DNA of 64,000 bases, taken from contig OZ251484.1 in NCBI GenBank assembly GCA_965242665.1, positions 2,666,001 to 2,730,000 on the forward strand. The letters run 5' to 3'. Every line of letters starts with the position of its first letter. Position 1 is the first letter of the stretch. This DNA is from VXLM01 sp965242665 (lineage in GTDB: Bacteria; Chloroflexota; Dehalococcoidia; Lucifugimonadales; VXLM01). Position numbers and translations under genes: made by a program. The notes under the pieces were generated by a model that saw only the letters and a list, made by a program, of their open reading frames with translations, made no database searches and was not told where the DNA came from. Of the stretch, positions 25,709 to 33,455 are shown piece after piece.

Positions 25709-26851
25709 ATGAATGCACGCACCTTCAAAGAAGTCCGACGCACCTACGGGTTCGATGAAGTCGCTATCGCCCCCGGTGCGATCACCATCAACCCCGAACT
25801 CGCCAACATCGAGTTCAACCTCGACGGGATGACATTCCCCGCACCCGTCATCGCCTCGGCCATGGATGCCATCGTATCCCCCGAGTCGGCCATCGAGTTC
25901 GACCGGCAGGGCGGCCTCGCAGTCTTGAATCTGGAAGGCGTCCATACCAAATACGACGACCCCGAGGAAGTGCTGGATGAGATCGTACACGCCCCCCAAG
26001 ATGAAGTGACCAAGACCTTTCAGCGAATCTACGCCGCCCCGGTCAAGGAAGAACTGGTCGGAGAGCGGGTACGGCACATCAAAGAAAGCGGCGCTAGATG
26101 CGCCGTTTCCGTCACTCCCGCAAACACCAAGCAGCTCGCCCCCCTAGCCGTCGACGCCGGCGCAGACGTGCTCGTCGTGCAATCCACAGTAACCACAGCT
26201 CGCCACAAATCCCGCAGCGTCCGCGGACTCCGCCTCACCGAACTGCTCGAAATGGTAAACGTCCCCGTAATCGTCGGAAACTGCGCGACCTACGACGTGG
26301 CACTCGAAATCATGGAAACCGGCATCCACTGCATCCTCGTCGGAATCGGACCGGGAGCCGCATGCACCACACGCGAAGTCACCGGCATGGGCATCCCCCA
26401 AGTTACCGCAACCCTCGACTGCGCCGCCGCACGCGAAGAATACTACCGACGCTCAGGCAGATACGTCCCCATCGTCACAGACGGAGGAATCCGCACCGGA
26501 GGAGACCTCTGCAAATCATTCGCAGCAGGCGCAGACGCCGTCATGATCGGCACACCCTTCGCCCAAACCACGGAAGCCCCGGGACAAGGCTCCAACTGGG
26601 GCATGGCCAGCCCAGACCCCATCCTCCCACGCGGCACGCGAGTCCAAGTCGGAGTCAGAGGCTCCATCGAACAAGTACTCTACGGCCCCTCATCCAAGTC
26701 GGACGGCACCCTCAACCTGCTCGGGGCCCTCCAAACCTGCCTCGGCTACGTCGGAGCGTTCGATATCCGCGAATTCCATCAAAAAGCCGACCTCATCTTC
26801 GCCCCATCCATCAAGACAGAAGGGAAGTTCTACCAACTCGGCATGAACTAA
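25709..26851 (+). CDS. guaB3: GuaB3 family IMP dehydrogenase-related protein
   Basis: A 380-residue (beta/alpha)8-barrel protein without the CBS domains of full-length IMP dehydrogenase. The loop that carries the active-site Cys is GIGPGAACTTREVTG, and the phosphate-binding segment is TDGGIRTGGDLCKSFAAGADAVMIG. The N terminus (MNARTFKEVRRTYGFDEVAIAPG) is that of the GuaB3 group found in Actinobacteria, Cyanobacteria and Chloroflexi, several members of which act as GMP reductase rather than IMP dehydrogenase. The role is therefore in guanine nucleotide interconversion, with the direction not readable from sequence. Confidence 0.92.
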   Translation: MNARTFKEVRRTYGFDEVAIAPGAITINPELANIEFNLDGMTFPAPVIASAMDAIVSPESAIEFDRQGGLAVLNLEGVHTKYDDPEEVLDEIVHAPQDEVTKTFQRIYAAPVKEELVGERVRHIKESGARCAVSVTPANTKQLAPLAVDAGADVLVVQSTVTTARHKSRSVRGLRLTELLEMVNVPVIVGNCATYDVALEIMETGIHCILVGIGPGAACTTREVTGMGIPQVTATLDCAAAREEYYRRSGRYVPIVTDGGIRTGGDLCKSFAAGADAVMIGTPFAQTTEAPGQGSNWGMASPDPILPRGTRVQVGVRGSIEQVLYGPSSKSDGTLNLLGALQTCLGYVGAFDIREFHQKADLIFAPSIKTEGKFYQLGMN

Positions 26852-26885
26852 CCCTATACTACCATGTACATTCAAGGAAGGATCT

Positions 26886-27179
26886 ATGCTACCGCAGACG
26901 ATAGAGGACATGCGGTTGGGCACGCTGCGGATAACCCGGAGCGTCGGGACAAACGCCCTCGAACGCGCCGATTGCGGGAATGTGATACGAGTCAGGCTCT
27001 ACGACAACCGGGAGATGCAGTTCCAATGCGTCCAGTGCCGCTCTCACCCATTCAAGATGGTAGGAGTGGTGCGCCCAAAGGTCGTGCATGGCATTCCGAC
27101 TATGATGCCCACGAAGCCGCCGGCTGGGTGGCGGTGCGGCACTCATGATTGGATGGATCGTTTGATGGATCGGGAATGA
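26886..27179 (+). CDS. Small hypothetical protein, possible zinc-binding
   Basis: A 97-residue frame starting at ATG 26886 with AAGGAAGGATCT directly upstream. It contains CVQC near residue 48 and a third Cys in WRCGTHDW near residue 84 followed by His, so a metal site is possible. No family is recognised. It starts 35 bases after the guaB3 stop, so it is probably the second gene of that transcript. Open frames on the other strand overlap it but lack ribosome sites. Confidence 0.5.
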   Translation: MLPQTIEDMRLGTLRITRSVGTNALERADCGNVIRVRLYDNREMQFQCVQCRSHPFKMVGVVRPKVVHGIPTMMPTKPPAGWRCGTHDWMDRLMDRE

Positions 27180-27321
27180 TAGTCGATGCACTCTCGGTAT
27201 CAGGTATACTTCCGCGAAAGCCGCCCATGAGCCGAAGACCTCCACTCCGCCCGCTTGTTCGAGGGTATCCAAATGCGTGAACCTGGCAGCCTCCGTCTGA
27301 CGCATCGTTCTAAGGAATTCG

Positions 27322-27351
27322 TTGACACCCCTGTCTTGCACGTGGTACTAT
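27322..27351 (+). promoter_or_regulatory. Promoter of the atp operon
   Basis: TTGACA at 27322-27327 and TACTAT at 27346-27351 are 18 bases apart. The first gene starts 37 bases downstream. It nearly matches the hup promoter (TTGACA, 17 bases, TACTAT), so both are probably read by the main housekeeping sigma factor. Confidence 0.8.
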
Positions 27352-27387
27352 CCAAACCGTCGAAGGGTACGGTACCGAGGCTGAACG

Positions 27388-27591
27388 ATGCGAATGGTAG
27401 CTCGATTGCTCGGAGTCGGCTGGTTCGTAGCTGCCTGCATCGTATGCGGAGTATGGGGCGGCGCGTGGCTGGACGAACGGTTGGGAACGAGCCCCCTTTG
27501 CCTGCTGGTCGGCCTTGCGGCGGGAATCACCGCCGCCGGGGTGGGCGTCTACAGAATGCTCATCGCAGTAGTCTCGACGGATAGCGAATAG
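27388..27591 (+). CDS. AtpZ/AtpI-type small membrane protein of the ATP synthase operon
   Basis: A 67-residue protein with two membrane segments (about 5-24 and 37-58). The sequence GVWGGAWLDERLGTSPL between them is the conserved signature of AtpZ/AtpI-like proteins (G.(W/Y).G.WLD..(L/F)...P). Members help assemble the c-ring or transport Mg2+ at the start of atp operons. Position as first gene of the operon and length fit. The short form is closer to AtpZ than to the longer AtpI. Confidence 0.8.
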   Translation: MRMVARLLGVGWFVAACIVCGVWGGAWLDERLGTSPLCLLVGLAAGITAAGVGVYRMLIAVVSTDSE

Positions 27592-27617
27592 TAGATAAAG
27601 AGGAGACAGGTTCGAGC

Positions 27618-28679
27618 GTGTCCAAAGCAATCATACTGGTCATCCTCCTCGCGCTGGCCGTATCCGTCGCAGGAGGCGCCGTCGGCAATGCGTTCGGCCT
27701 CGGATTCCTTGGCTCCCCCATTGCCCACATCCAGCTCCCAGCCGAACCCGTCATCCCCGATCCGCTCATCGAAGTGGACAACCCATTCATCGGCGACATT
27801 ACCATAACCAATACCATGGTAGCCGCCTGGGTGGCCATCGTCATTCTCCTCGTCCTCTCCCTCGTGGTATCCCGGCGAGTCGCCACAGTCCCCGGCCGCC
27901 TCCAAGGCGTTGTCGAAATGACCTTGGAGTTCTTCCTGAACATCGCCCAAAGCATCGCCGGAAAGAACGCCCGCCGATTCTTCCCCCTCGTAATGACCAT
28001 CTTCCTATTCATCATCGTCAACAACTGGATCGGCATCCTCCCCGGCTTCGGCACGATCGGCTGGGTCGAATCCCCCGACAAAGCCATCCATCACGCCGAG
28101 GAAGCTGCCGAGAGGCAGGGCGAACACGTCGACCTAGAAACCGTCGACCTCCATGTGTTCGAAGGCACAGGCGGACTCGTGCTCCTGCCGCCCGGATCCG
28201 TCGACAACCACATCTCGGCCGCAGAATACGAGCACGGCGAGGGATTCGACGACGAACGACAAACCCCCGGCGTGCTGATCCCCTACCTCCGCAGCGCCAA
28301 CACCGACATCAACACGCCCCTCGCGCTCGCCCTCGTCGCAATGTTCATGATCCACTGGTGGGGCATCCGATCCCTAGGCATATTCGGACACGTAGGCAAA
28401 TTCATCAACTTCCGGCAGGGCCCCATCATGCTCGTCGTCGGACTACTGGAAATCATCGGAGAGCTTGCACGAATCGTCAGCTTCACGTTCAGGCTGTTCG
28501 GCAACATCTTCGCAGGAGAAATGCTGCTCATCATCATGGCGTTCCTCTTGCCCGTCATTGGGATCGTCCCATTCCTCGGGCTGGAGATATTCGTAGGGTT
28601 CATGCAGGCGGTCGTCTTCGCAGTGCTAACCCTCGTATTCGCCTCGATGGCCGTCGTATCGCACGACGAGCACCACTGA
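27618..28679 (+). CDS. atpB: F0F1 ATP synthase subunit a
   Basis: A 353-residue membrane subunit with GTG start after a GAGGAG site. The essential half-channel Arg is Arg292 in SFTFRLFGNIFAGE. Helices are clear at 1-25, 66-86, 122-142, 232-252, 268-290 and 300-345. Residues about 150-222 form an extra hydrophilic, acidic loop between the NNWIGILPGF helix and SANTDINTPLALA. This loop is short in most bacterial subunits a and here is predicted to face outside the membrane. The subunit passes protons to the c-ring. Confidence 0.95.
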   Translation: MSKAIILVILLALAVSVAGGAVGNAFGLGFLGSPIAHIQLPAEPVIPDPLIEVDNPFIGDITITNTMVAAWVAIVILLVLSLVVSRRVATVPGRLQGVVEMTLEFFLNIAQSIAGKNARRFFPLVMTIFLFIIVNNWIGILPGFGTIGWVESPDKAIHHAEEAAERQGEHVDLETVDLHVFEGTGGLVLLPPGSVDNHISAAEYEHGEGFDDERQTPGVLIPYLRSANTDINTPLALALVAMFMIHWWGIRSLGIFGHVGKFINFRQGPIMLVVGLLEIIGELARIVSFTFRLFGNIFAGEMLLIIMAFLLPVIGIVPFLGLEIFVGFMQAVVFAVLTLVFASMAVVSHDEHH

Positions 28680-28725
28680 CACTTGGCGACCGAACCCATT
28701 CGAGACCATCAAGAAGGAGAACAGG

Positions 28726-28956
28726 ATGATTGAAGGAGATATCAAGACCTTGGCGGCGGCGATAGCCATAGCCGTCGGCGCTATCGGCCCAGGCCTGGGA
28801 ATTGGAATGCTCGCAGGCAAGGCAATGGAAGCCCTCGGGCGAAACCCCGAGGCCGCAGACGCAATCCGAGCCAACATGGTGCTCGCGATCGTATTCGCGG
28901 AAGCGATAGCCATCTACGCCCTCGTCGTCGCGGCATTGCTCATATTCGTAGCATAG
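28726..28956 (+). CDS. atpE: F0F1 ATP synthase subunit c
   Basis: A 76-residue hairpin of two membrane helices joined by the polar loop GRNPEA (38-43). The ion-binding carboxylate is Glu59 in VFAEAIAIYALVV. The helix-1 Gln and helix-2 Ser/Thr that mark sodium-binding rings are absent, so a proton-driven enzyme is inferred. An AAGGAG site precedes the ATG. Confidence 0.97.
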   Translation: MIEGDIKTLAAAIAIAVGAIGPGLGIGMLAGKAMEALGRNPEAADAIRANMVLAIVFAEAIAIYALVVAALLIFVA

Positions 28957-28976
28957 ACCCGAGGAGAGATACACCA

Positions 28977-29021
28977 ACGCGGCGCGCAGACGCCCAACAC
29001 CAGGGCGCCCAAACGCCGCGT
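28977..29021 (+). other. Inverted repeat between atpE and atpF
   Basis: ACGCGGCG at 28977-28984 and CGCCGCGT at 29014-29021 are perfect 8-bp arms in the 79-base spacer after atpE, with further GC pairing possible inside (GCGCAGACGCCC with GGGCGCCC). A stable mRNA hairpin just after the c-subunit gene could protect or partly terminate the message and so raise c-subunit output. That role is inference. Confidence 0.45.
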
Positions 29022-29035
29022 CGAGGAGATGCAGC

Positions 29036-29536
29036 ATGGAAGCACTAGGAATAAACCTAGCGCAGCTGATTACGCAGATAGCCGGTTTCTCCATCCTGCT
29101 GTTCGCCCTGGTCAAGTTCCTCTATCGACCTCTGCTGAAGGTCTTGGACGAACGATCGGCCAGGATAAAGGAGAGCCTCGAAGCGGCCGACCGCGTGAAG
29201 GAACAAGCGGCCGAAAGCCAAGCTCAGATGCAAGACGATTTGCAGAAGGCGAGAGAGGAAGGACAGCAGATGATCGCGCAGGCCCGCGAAGTCGCGGCGC
29301 GCTTCCGCGATGAAGAAATGGCCAAAGCCCGGCAAGAAATCGACGCAGAACGGAAGCGAGCGGAATCCGACATCCAGCGCGAACGAGACGCCGCCATCGA
29401 AGACCTGCGCCGCGAATTCGCAGGACTCGCCATCACCGCCGCAGAACGCGTCGTACAACGATCACTCGACGAATCCACCCACAAAGACATCATCGACAAA
29501 GTACTCGAAGAGAGCGCCGCAATTGGGAAAGGATAA
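29036..29536 (+). CDS. atpF: F0F1 ATP synthase subunit b
   Basis: A 166-residue peripheral-stalk subunit: one N-terminal membrane segment (LAQLITQIAGFSILLFALVKF) and then a long charged helix to the end (coiled coil from about residue 40). GAGGAG lies just upstream of the start. It dimerises and links subunit a to delta and F1. Confidence 0.95.
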   Translation: MEALGINLAQLITQIAGFSILLFALVKFLYRPLLKVLDERSARIKESLEAADRVKEQAAESQAQMQDDLQKAREEGQQMIAQAREVAARFRDEEMAKARQEIDAERKRAESDIQRERDAAIEDLRREFAGLAITAAERVVQRSLDESTHKDIIDKVLEESAAIGKG

Positions 29537-29693
29537 TCCACCCGCCGCACCCATCCAATCCGCCGAAGAACGCCTCTACTCCGGCCATGACGTAGACCGG
29601 AGAGAGGCTGGACGCCCCGCGTCCAACGTGTGCAAACCCGCACCCGGCACGGATGATCCACCTTCCCGAAATAGCGCTGTGTAGACGAAAACG
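29537..29693. other. Spacer between atpF and atpH with short palindromes
   Basis: 157 bases with no gene recognised, long for the inside of an atp operon. Two short palindromes are visible, CTCCGG/CCGGAG near 29579-29602 and GGACGC/GCGTCC near 29609-29623. Confidence 0.35.
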
Positions 29694-30236
29694 ATGGCAC
29701 GATACCCATCTTCCAGAAGATACGCCCAGGCAGTCTTTCAGATCGCCCAAGAACACGGCGACATCGACGCCTGGTTGGACGACGCGCGCGCGTTGGCGGA
29801 ACTCGCAGACGACCCAGCGGCAGCCGAATTCCTCGACGCCCCGCAGATACCCGAACCGAAGAAGCTGCAGACGATCCAGCAGGCCCTTGGCGACTCCGTA
29901 AACCCATTGGCGCTCAACCTCCTCGGACTCCTCGCCGCCAGACGCCTGACGCACCTCATGCCGGACATCCTCTCGCAGCTCACCGACATGGTCGACCAAC
30001 ATCGAGGCGTCCAATGGGCCGATGTAACCACCGCCGTGCCCATGGACGACGAGCGCATGGCCGAAATCGCAGAACTGATCGGCGGCATCGTCGGAGGCAA
30101 AGTGAGCCTCCGAACATACGTCGAGCCGGACATCATCGGCGGACTCATAGTCCGCGTCGGCGACCGCGTCATCGACGGCAGCGTGCGCGCCAAGATGAGA
30201 AACATGGAACGAGAAATAGTCGAGCGGATAACGTAA
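29694..30236 (+). CDS. atpH: F0F1 ATP synthase subunit delta
   Basis: A 180-residue delta subunit (OSCP). The N terminus YPSSRRYAQAVFQIAQEHGD is the family start and the C terminus has VEPDIIGGLIVRVGDRVIDGS, its most conserved stretch. It joins the b dimer to the top of F1. A 157-base spacer precedes it and a 61-base spacer follows. Confidence 0.95.
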   Translation: MARYPSSRRYAQAVFQIAQEHGDIDAWLDDARALAELADDPAAAEFLDAPQIPEPKKLQTIQQALGDSVNPLALNLLGLLAARRLTHLMPDILSQLTDMVDQHRGVQWADVTTAVPMDDERMAEIAELIGGIVGGKVSLRTYVEPDIIGGLIVRVGDRVIDGSVRAKMRNMEREIVERIT

Positions 30237-30297
30237 GAACTCAACCCAGTTGCGCGCCCAAATACCGCGCGCAACGCCCGTCACACCGGAGGTTTAC

Positions 30298-31809
30298 ATG
30301 GCAGTACGAGGGCAGGACATAGCGTCCGTTATCAAGCGCCAGATCGAAGAATTCGGCCAAGATCTGTCCATGGTCGACGTCGGCGCCGTGGTCGAAGCCG
30401 GAGACGGCATCGCCCGAGTGCACGGCCTGTCAGGCGTTGGAGCCAACGAACTCCTCGAATTCGAGGGCGGCCTCATCGGCATGGCGCTGAATCTGGAAGA
30501 AGACAGCGTCGGCTGCGTAATCATGGGCGACTCCCTCTCCGTCAAGGAAGGCAGCGAAGTCCGCGGCACAGGACGCGTCGCAGAAGTCCCCGTCGGAGAA
30601 GCACTCCTCGGACGAGTCGTCGACGGCATCGGACGCCCCATCGACGGCAAAGGCCCCATCCAAACCACCGAAACCCGCCCTGTCGAATTCCTCGCCCCGG
30701 ACGTCGCCTCTCGCGAATCCGTCGGCGTCCCCATGCAAACCGGAATCAAAGCCATCGACGCCATGGTCCCCATCGGTCGAGGACAACGCGAACTCATCAT
30801 CGGCGACCGCTCCACAGGCAAAACCGCCATCTGCAGCGACACCATCATCAACCAAAAGGGCGGCAACCTCATTTGCATCTACGTCGCCATCGGACAAAAA
30901 GTCGGCAAGATCGCACAACTCCAAGCCCTCCTCGAACAACACGGCGCTATGGACTACTCCATCATCGTCGCAGCTAGCGCCTCCGACCCAGCGCCCCTCC
31001 AGTACCTCGCGCCATACACCGGATGCGCCATGGGCGAATACTTCATGTACAAGGGCCAAGACGCCCTCATCATGTACGACGACCTCTCCAAGCACGCTTG
31101 GGCATACCGACAAATGTCCCTCCTACTCAGACGCCCGCCAGGACGCGAAGCATACCCCGGCGATGTCTTCTATCTCCACAGCCGACTCCTCGAACGCGCG
31201 GCACGCGTCTCCCCAGAACTCGGCGGCGGCTCCCTCACCGCACTGCCCATCATCGAAACCCTCGCAGGAGACGTCTCCGCATACGTCCCCACAAACGTCA
31301 TCTCCATCACCGACGGGCAAATCTACCTCGAACCAGAACTGTTCGCCTCAGGCATCCGACCAGCCGTCAACGCGGGGCTCTCCGTCTCACGCGTGGGCGG
31401 CGATGCACAAACTCGCGGAATGAAAGGCGTCGCAGGACGACTCCGCATCGAACTCGCACAATACCGCGAACTCGCTACGTTCGCCCAATTCGGCACCTCC
31501 GACCTCGACGCAGCCACCCGCAGACAACTCGAACGCGGACAACGCGCCGTCGAAGTACTCAAACAAGAACAAAACGTCCCCCTCAGGATGGAACAACAAG
31601 TCACCATCCTCTTCGCGCTCATAAACGGACACCTCGACGACGTCCAAATCCCCAAGATCATCCCATTCGAAAGCGCCTTCCACGAATTCATGACATCCAA
31701 CCACTCCGAAATCCTCGACGCCATCGCACGCGACAAAGACGTCTCCGAAGAAACCAACGCATCCCTCACCCAAGCCATCCAAGAATTCAAGCAGAGCGTG
31801 CCGTACTAG
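30298..31809 (+). CDS. atpA: F0F1 ATP synthase subunit alpha
   Basis: A 503-residue alpha subunit. Start at 30298 after GGAGG; phosphate loop GDRSTGKT at 169-176; C terminus EFKQSVPY. It forms the non-catalytic nucleotide sites of F1. The last 27 coding bases before the final three codons, and the stop region, are duplicated at 33116-33152 beyond the following gene, where the tail would read EFKQSVHY. The present 3' end may therefore have been supplied by the inserted segment. Confidence 0.97.
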   Translation: MAVRGQDIASVIKRQIEEFGQDLSMVDVGAVVEAGDGIARVHGLSGVGANELLEFEGGLIGMALNLEEDSVGCVIMGDSLSVKEGSEVRGTGRVAEVPVGEALLGRVVDGIGRPIDGKGPIQTTETRPVEFLAPDVASRESVGVPMQTGIKAIDAMVPIGRGQRELIIGDRSTGKTAICSDTIINQKGGNLICIYVAIGQKVGKIAQLQALLEQHGAMDYSIIVAASASDPAPLQYLAPYTGCAMGEYFMYKGQDALIMYDDLSKHAWAYRQMSLLLRRPPGREAYPGDVFYLHSRLLERAARVSPELGGGSLTALPIIETLAGDVSAYVPTNVISITDGQIYLEPELFASGIRPAVNAGLSVSRVGGDAQTRGMKGVAGRLRIELAQYRELATFAQFGTSDLDAATRRQLERGQRAVEVLKQEQNVPLRMEQQVTILFALINGHLDDVQIPKIIPFESAFHEFMTSNHSEILDAIARDKDVSEETNASLTQAIQEFKQSVPY

Positions 31810-31811
31810 GC
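31775..31811 (+). repeat. Direct repeat, left copy: atpA 3' end
   Basis: 37 bases, 35 identical to 33116-33152; the first 27 are identical without a break. It covers the last codons and stop of atpA. The offset between copies is 1341 bases. It marks the left boundary of the segment carrying the restriction-like gene. Confidence 0.9.
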
Positions 31812-31841
31812 CGCTGAATTCCGTTACAGGGAGAAACGGAA

Positions 31842-33056
31842 ATGGAAGAGTTCGCAGCTCAGGTCCAAAAACTCGCCGATGACGTCAGGCGAGAGGTAGA
31901 AGTTGTCCGCGAACTCAATACCGAGGCGGCGACAAAGCAATTCCTCGTTCTGCCGTTCATGCAGACGATGGGGTACTCTGGGGCTGCTGATGTGGTTCCC
32001 GAGTTCACTGCGGCCTTCGGTACGAAGAAGGACGATAAGGTCGACTATGCGCTCATGCACGACGGAAGCTCCAGCATCCTCATCGAGTGCAAGAAGGTCG
32101 ACAGCACCTTGGGAACGAATGAGCACTCTCAACTAATGGGGTACTTCGCCGCCGTCCCGGAAGCGCGATTCGGTATCCTTACGAACGGTCTGGTCTATCA
32201 GTTCTACTCCGACCTCGAAAAACCAAACGTTATGGACGATCACCCGTTTCTCACCTTTGACGTGCGAGACTTGGATGCTCAAGACGTCGAGACGCTCGAG
32301 ATACTCAAAGCACTCACGAAAGATGAATTCGATGTAGACAAGGCTAGATCCGCCGCGCGTCGCGCAATAGACAAGGCGCGTCGAGACGCGCAACGTACAA
32401 AGTTCCGGACGTTGCTCGAGCAAGTTCTGCAAGAGGAACTGTCTGAGCAACCCACCGAGGAGTTCTTGGCGTTCATGCGGGGTAGGGTCGATGCTGACGG
32501 ACAATCGGATCTGACCCAAGACGAGCTTGACTCCCTGATTCGACACGTCTGCAAGAATTTCATCAACAAAGAACCCCGGGTGCCAACCGAGTATGAACCG
32601 AGGGTTCATTCAGACGAAGTAGAAGGTGTCCCATCACCAGAACCGCAGCAGGAGCGAGTAGTGGAACTGGGGGGCCGAGTAGTAGTAGAGAAGTGCCGAG
32701 TAGTAGTGGGCCCTACTGCGCAGAAAGAGTCGCTTCGTGGGAAGTCAGGCACTCTACTGTATGTTAAAGCAGTGATGGTACATTTTGACGAGGGATTCAG
32801 CAGGAAGATTAGCCCCAGAAATCTAAGACTAAAAGAACCGTATCAGGGGATGCCGCCTTCGGGGGAGCCAGTAGTAGAGGTAGAGGGCGGAGTAGTGGTG
32901 GAGAAGTGCCGAGTAGTAGTGGGCCCTACTGCGCAGAAAGAGTCGCTTCGTGGGAAGTCAGGCACTCTATCACATGCTGTAGGAGTGATAGTACATTTCG
33001 ACGAGGGATTCAAATATCCGGTTAGCCCCACAAATCTAAGGAAGGTCGGCCGTTGA
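31842..33056 (+). CDS. Type I restriction R-subunit N-terminal-like nuclease with C-terminal tandem repeats
   Basis: A 404-residue protein. The N-terminal nuclease domain has the HSDR_N pattern: Asp68 in KVDYAL, Glu82 and Lys84 in LIECKKVD, and a QxxxY motif at Gln97-Tyr101. A helical, charged middle follows (150-245). There is no helicase, so it is not a full HsdR. Residues 280-329 and 351-400 are two near-identical copies of a module with EKCRVVVGPTAQKESLRGK and VHFDEGF, possibly an SH3/KOW-like barrel. The gene sits between atpA and atpG inside a duplicated atpA tail. Its plus strand is G-rich where the atp genes are C-rich, a sign of transfer. Confidence 0.85.
   Translation: MEEFAAQVQKLADDVRREVEVVRELNTEAATKQFLVLPFMQTMGYSGAADVVPEFTAAFGTKKDDKVDYALMHDGSSSILIECKKVDSTLGTNEHSQLMGYFAAVPEARFGILTNGLVYQFYSDLEKPNVMDDHPFLTFDVRDLDAQDVETLEILKALTKDEFDVDKARSAARRAIDKARRDAQRTKFRTLLEQVLQEELSEQPTEEFLAFMRGRVDADGQSDLTQDELDSLIRHVCKNFINKEPRVPTEYEPRVHSDEVEGVPSPEPQQERVVELGGRVVVEKCRVVVGPTAQKESLRGKSGTLLYVKAVMVHFDEGFSRKISPRNLRLKEPYQGMPPSGEPVVEVEGGVVVEKCRVVVGPTAQKESLRGKSGTLSHAVGVIVHFDEGFKYPVSPTNLRKVGR
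32679..32828 (+). repeat. Intragenic tandem module, copy 1
   Basis: 150 bases encoding residues 280-329 of the restriction-like protein. The first 75 or so bases are almost identical to the matching part of 32892-33041; the rest diverges mainly at synonymous or conservative sites. Period 213 bases. Confidence 0.85.
32892..33041 (+). repeat. Intragenic tandem module, copy 2
   Basis: 150 bases encoding residues 351-400, second copy of the module. Near identity of the first half with copy 1 points to a recent duplication or gene conversion within the gene. Confidence 0.85.
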
Positions 33057-33115
33057 ATCGAGCATATCCAATCACCAAAGACGTAGACTGTCTTGATGGG
33101 CGTTGACCACCCTGT

Positions 33116-33152
33116 CCATCCAAGAATTCAAGCAGAGCGTGCACTACTAGGC
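33116..33152 (+). repeat. Direct repeat, right copy: displaced atpA 3' end
   Basis: Second copy of the atpA tail. In the atpA frame it reads IQEFKQSVHY and a TAG stop, then six bases later the next gene's ATG. This spacing looks like an original operon junction, atpA followed by the receiver-like gene. Confidence 0.9.
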
Positions 33153-33156
33153 AAAG

Positions 33157-33450
33157 ATGCAAGACCAGCAACACCGAATCCTCCTCGTCGGACGGAGCCA
33201 AGATCCCGTGGATGCAGTCACCACAGCGTTGGAGGCGGCCGGCTACTCTGTGACCGCGACGCTGCACGACGACATCGCCGTAGACCTTGCGGCATCGTCG
33301 GAGTTCGACGCGCTCCTAATCGACGGCATGACGCGCCAAGAACGCTCCTCCCTCCGCGGCGAAGTGCTAGGCAAGCAGCCGGCAATCAAGATCGTCCAGG
33401 CAGAGGGCCCCGAATCCGTATTGACCTTGATGAAGCAGGCGCTGCGGTAA
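33157..33450 (+). CDS. Receiver-like (CheY-fold) small protein
   Basis: A 97-residue protein with the strand-helix pattern of a response-regulator receiver: ILLVGRSQDPVDAVTTALEA, GYSVTATLHD, FDALLIDGMTR and IKIVQAEGPESVLTLMKQAL. The phosphoacceptor strand ends in LLIDG, so an Asp is present. The usual acidic pair after the first strand is missing (GRSQD instead), the Lys strand is altered, and the protein is about 20 residues short. A pseudo-receiver that is not phosphorylated is likely. It ends five bases before the methyltransferase gene starts and begins six bases after the displaced atpA stop. Confidence 0.6.
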   Translation: MQDQQHRILLVGRSQDPVDAVTTALEAAGYSVTATLHDDIAVDLAASSEFDALLIDGMTRQERSSLRGEVLGKQPAIKIVQAEGPESVLTLMKQALR

Positions 33451-33455
33451 GAACG

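Noticed and set aside
26889..27341. 150-codon minus-strand frame downstream of guaB3
   Set aside because: No ribosome site and it runs across the atp promoter region; the plus-strand frame at 26886 has a good site instead.
31775..33152. Duplicated atpA tail as a simple transposon target-site duplication
   Set aside because: 37 bases is too long for usual target duplications, the insert has no transposase or terminal inverted repeats, and the duplicated piece keeps the atpA end intact, which fits site-specific or homologous recombination better.
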